A DNA stretch of 64,000 bases from RI-92 sp037384645 (lineage in GTDB: Bacteria > Pseudomonadota > Gammaproteobacteria > UBA6429 > Thiohalophilaceae). The stretch covers positions 5,601 through 69,600 of the forward strand of contig JARRNT010000030.1 in NCBI GenBank assembly GCA_037384645.1. Direction: 5' to 3'. The translations under genes and the position numbers were made by a program. A model generated the notes under the pieces. That model was not told the origin of the DNA. It did not search any database and saw only the letters and a list, made by a program, of their open reading frames with translations. Below are positions 63,966 to 64,000 of the stretch, piece by piece; the first letter of the stretch is position 1; each line of letters begins with the position of its first letter.

Positions 63966-64000
63966 TGTTGTTTTGTGAGCGCCAATGATTTTGTGTTTGT

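Overview
The window looks like part of the chromosome of a sulfur-oxidising gammaproteobacterium. The housekeeping order yhbY / rlmE-ftsH-folP-glmM-tpiA-secG-tRNA-Leu(GAG)-nuoA..N ... tRNA-fMet-rimP-nusA-infB-rbfA-truB-rpsO-pnp is the classic gammaproteobacterial arrangement with complex I inserted after tRNA-Leu. soxY and soxZ, an exported DsrE-family protein and a full 14-subunit NADH:quinone oxidoreductase point to respiratory sulfur chemistry. The arn lipid A operon, Tat and Sec signal peptides and a beta-barrel protein show a Gram-negative envelope. Species cannot be named from this sequence.

Layout. 1-6.4 kb: start of yhbY (minus), then rlmE, ftsH, folP, glmM, tpiA, secG and tRNA-Leu. 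6.4-9.3 kb: a hairpin-rich spacer carrying a second copy of the tRNA-Leu 3' end, a HIT protein, a soluble PDC/Cache-like protein and a convergent DUF1207 outer membrane protein. 9.3-24.1 kb: nuoABCDEFGHIJKLMN plus a DUF2818 membrane protein. 24.2-29.2 kb: a membrane histidine kinase, a sigma54-type response regulator, an exported DsrE-family protein and convergent soxYZ. 29.5-38.1 kb: tRNA-fMet and the rimP-to-pnp translation/RNA block. 38.2-46.4 kb: accessory genes (small periplasmic protein, large C-terminally anchored surface protein, DUF815 ATPase, GGDEF-EAL protein with a PhnD-like binding protein). 46.4-54.5 kb: arnBCADTEF plus a WbuC cupin on the minus strand; arnE is frameshifted and arnD is cut by a run of N. 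54.5-59.3 kb: gene-poor DNA with eroded remnants of at least four genes around a small zinc-ribbon membrane protein and acs. 59.3-64 kb: gluQ, a nitroreductase, DUF3579, dksA with a histone-like tail, a HAD phosphatase and an aminotransferase with a missing segment.

Most interesting unit. The kinase/regulator pair at 24.25-27.58 kb sits next to two well-spaced -24/-12 (sigma54) promoter candidates, one before the DsrE-family gene and one before soxY on the opposite strand. Each has the same 11-base dyad (TGCAGATTGCA) about 85-110 bp upstream in the same relative orientation, and a one-base variant (TGCAAATTGCA) lies just before the kinase gene. This suggests a dedicated two-component, sigma54-controlled switch for periplasmic sulfur-carrier proteins. 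Promoters and operator sites are inference from the sequence and untested.
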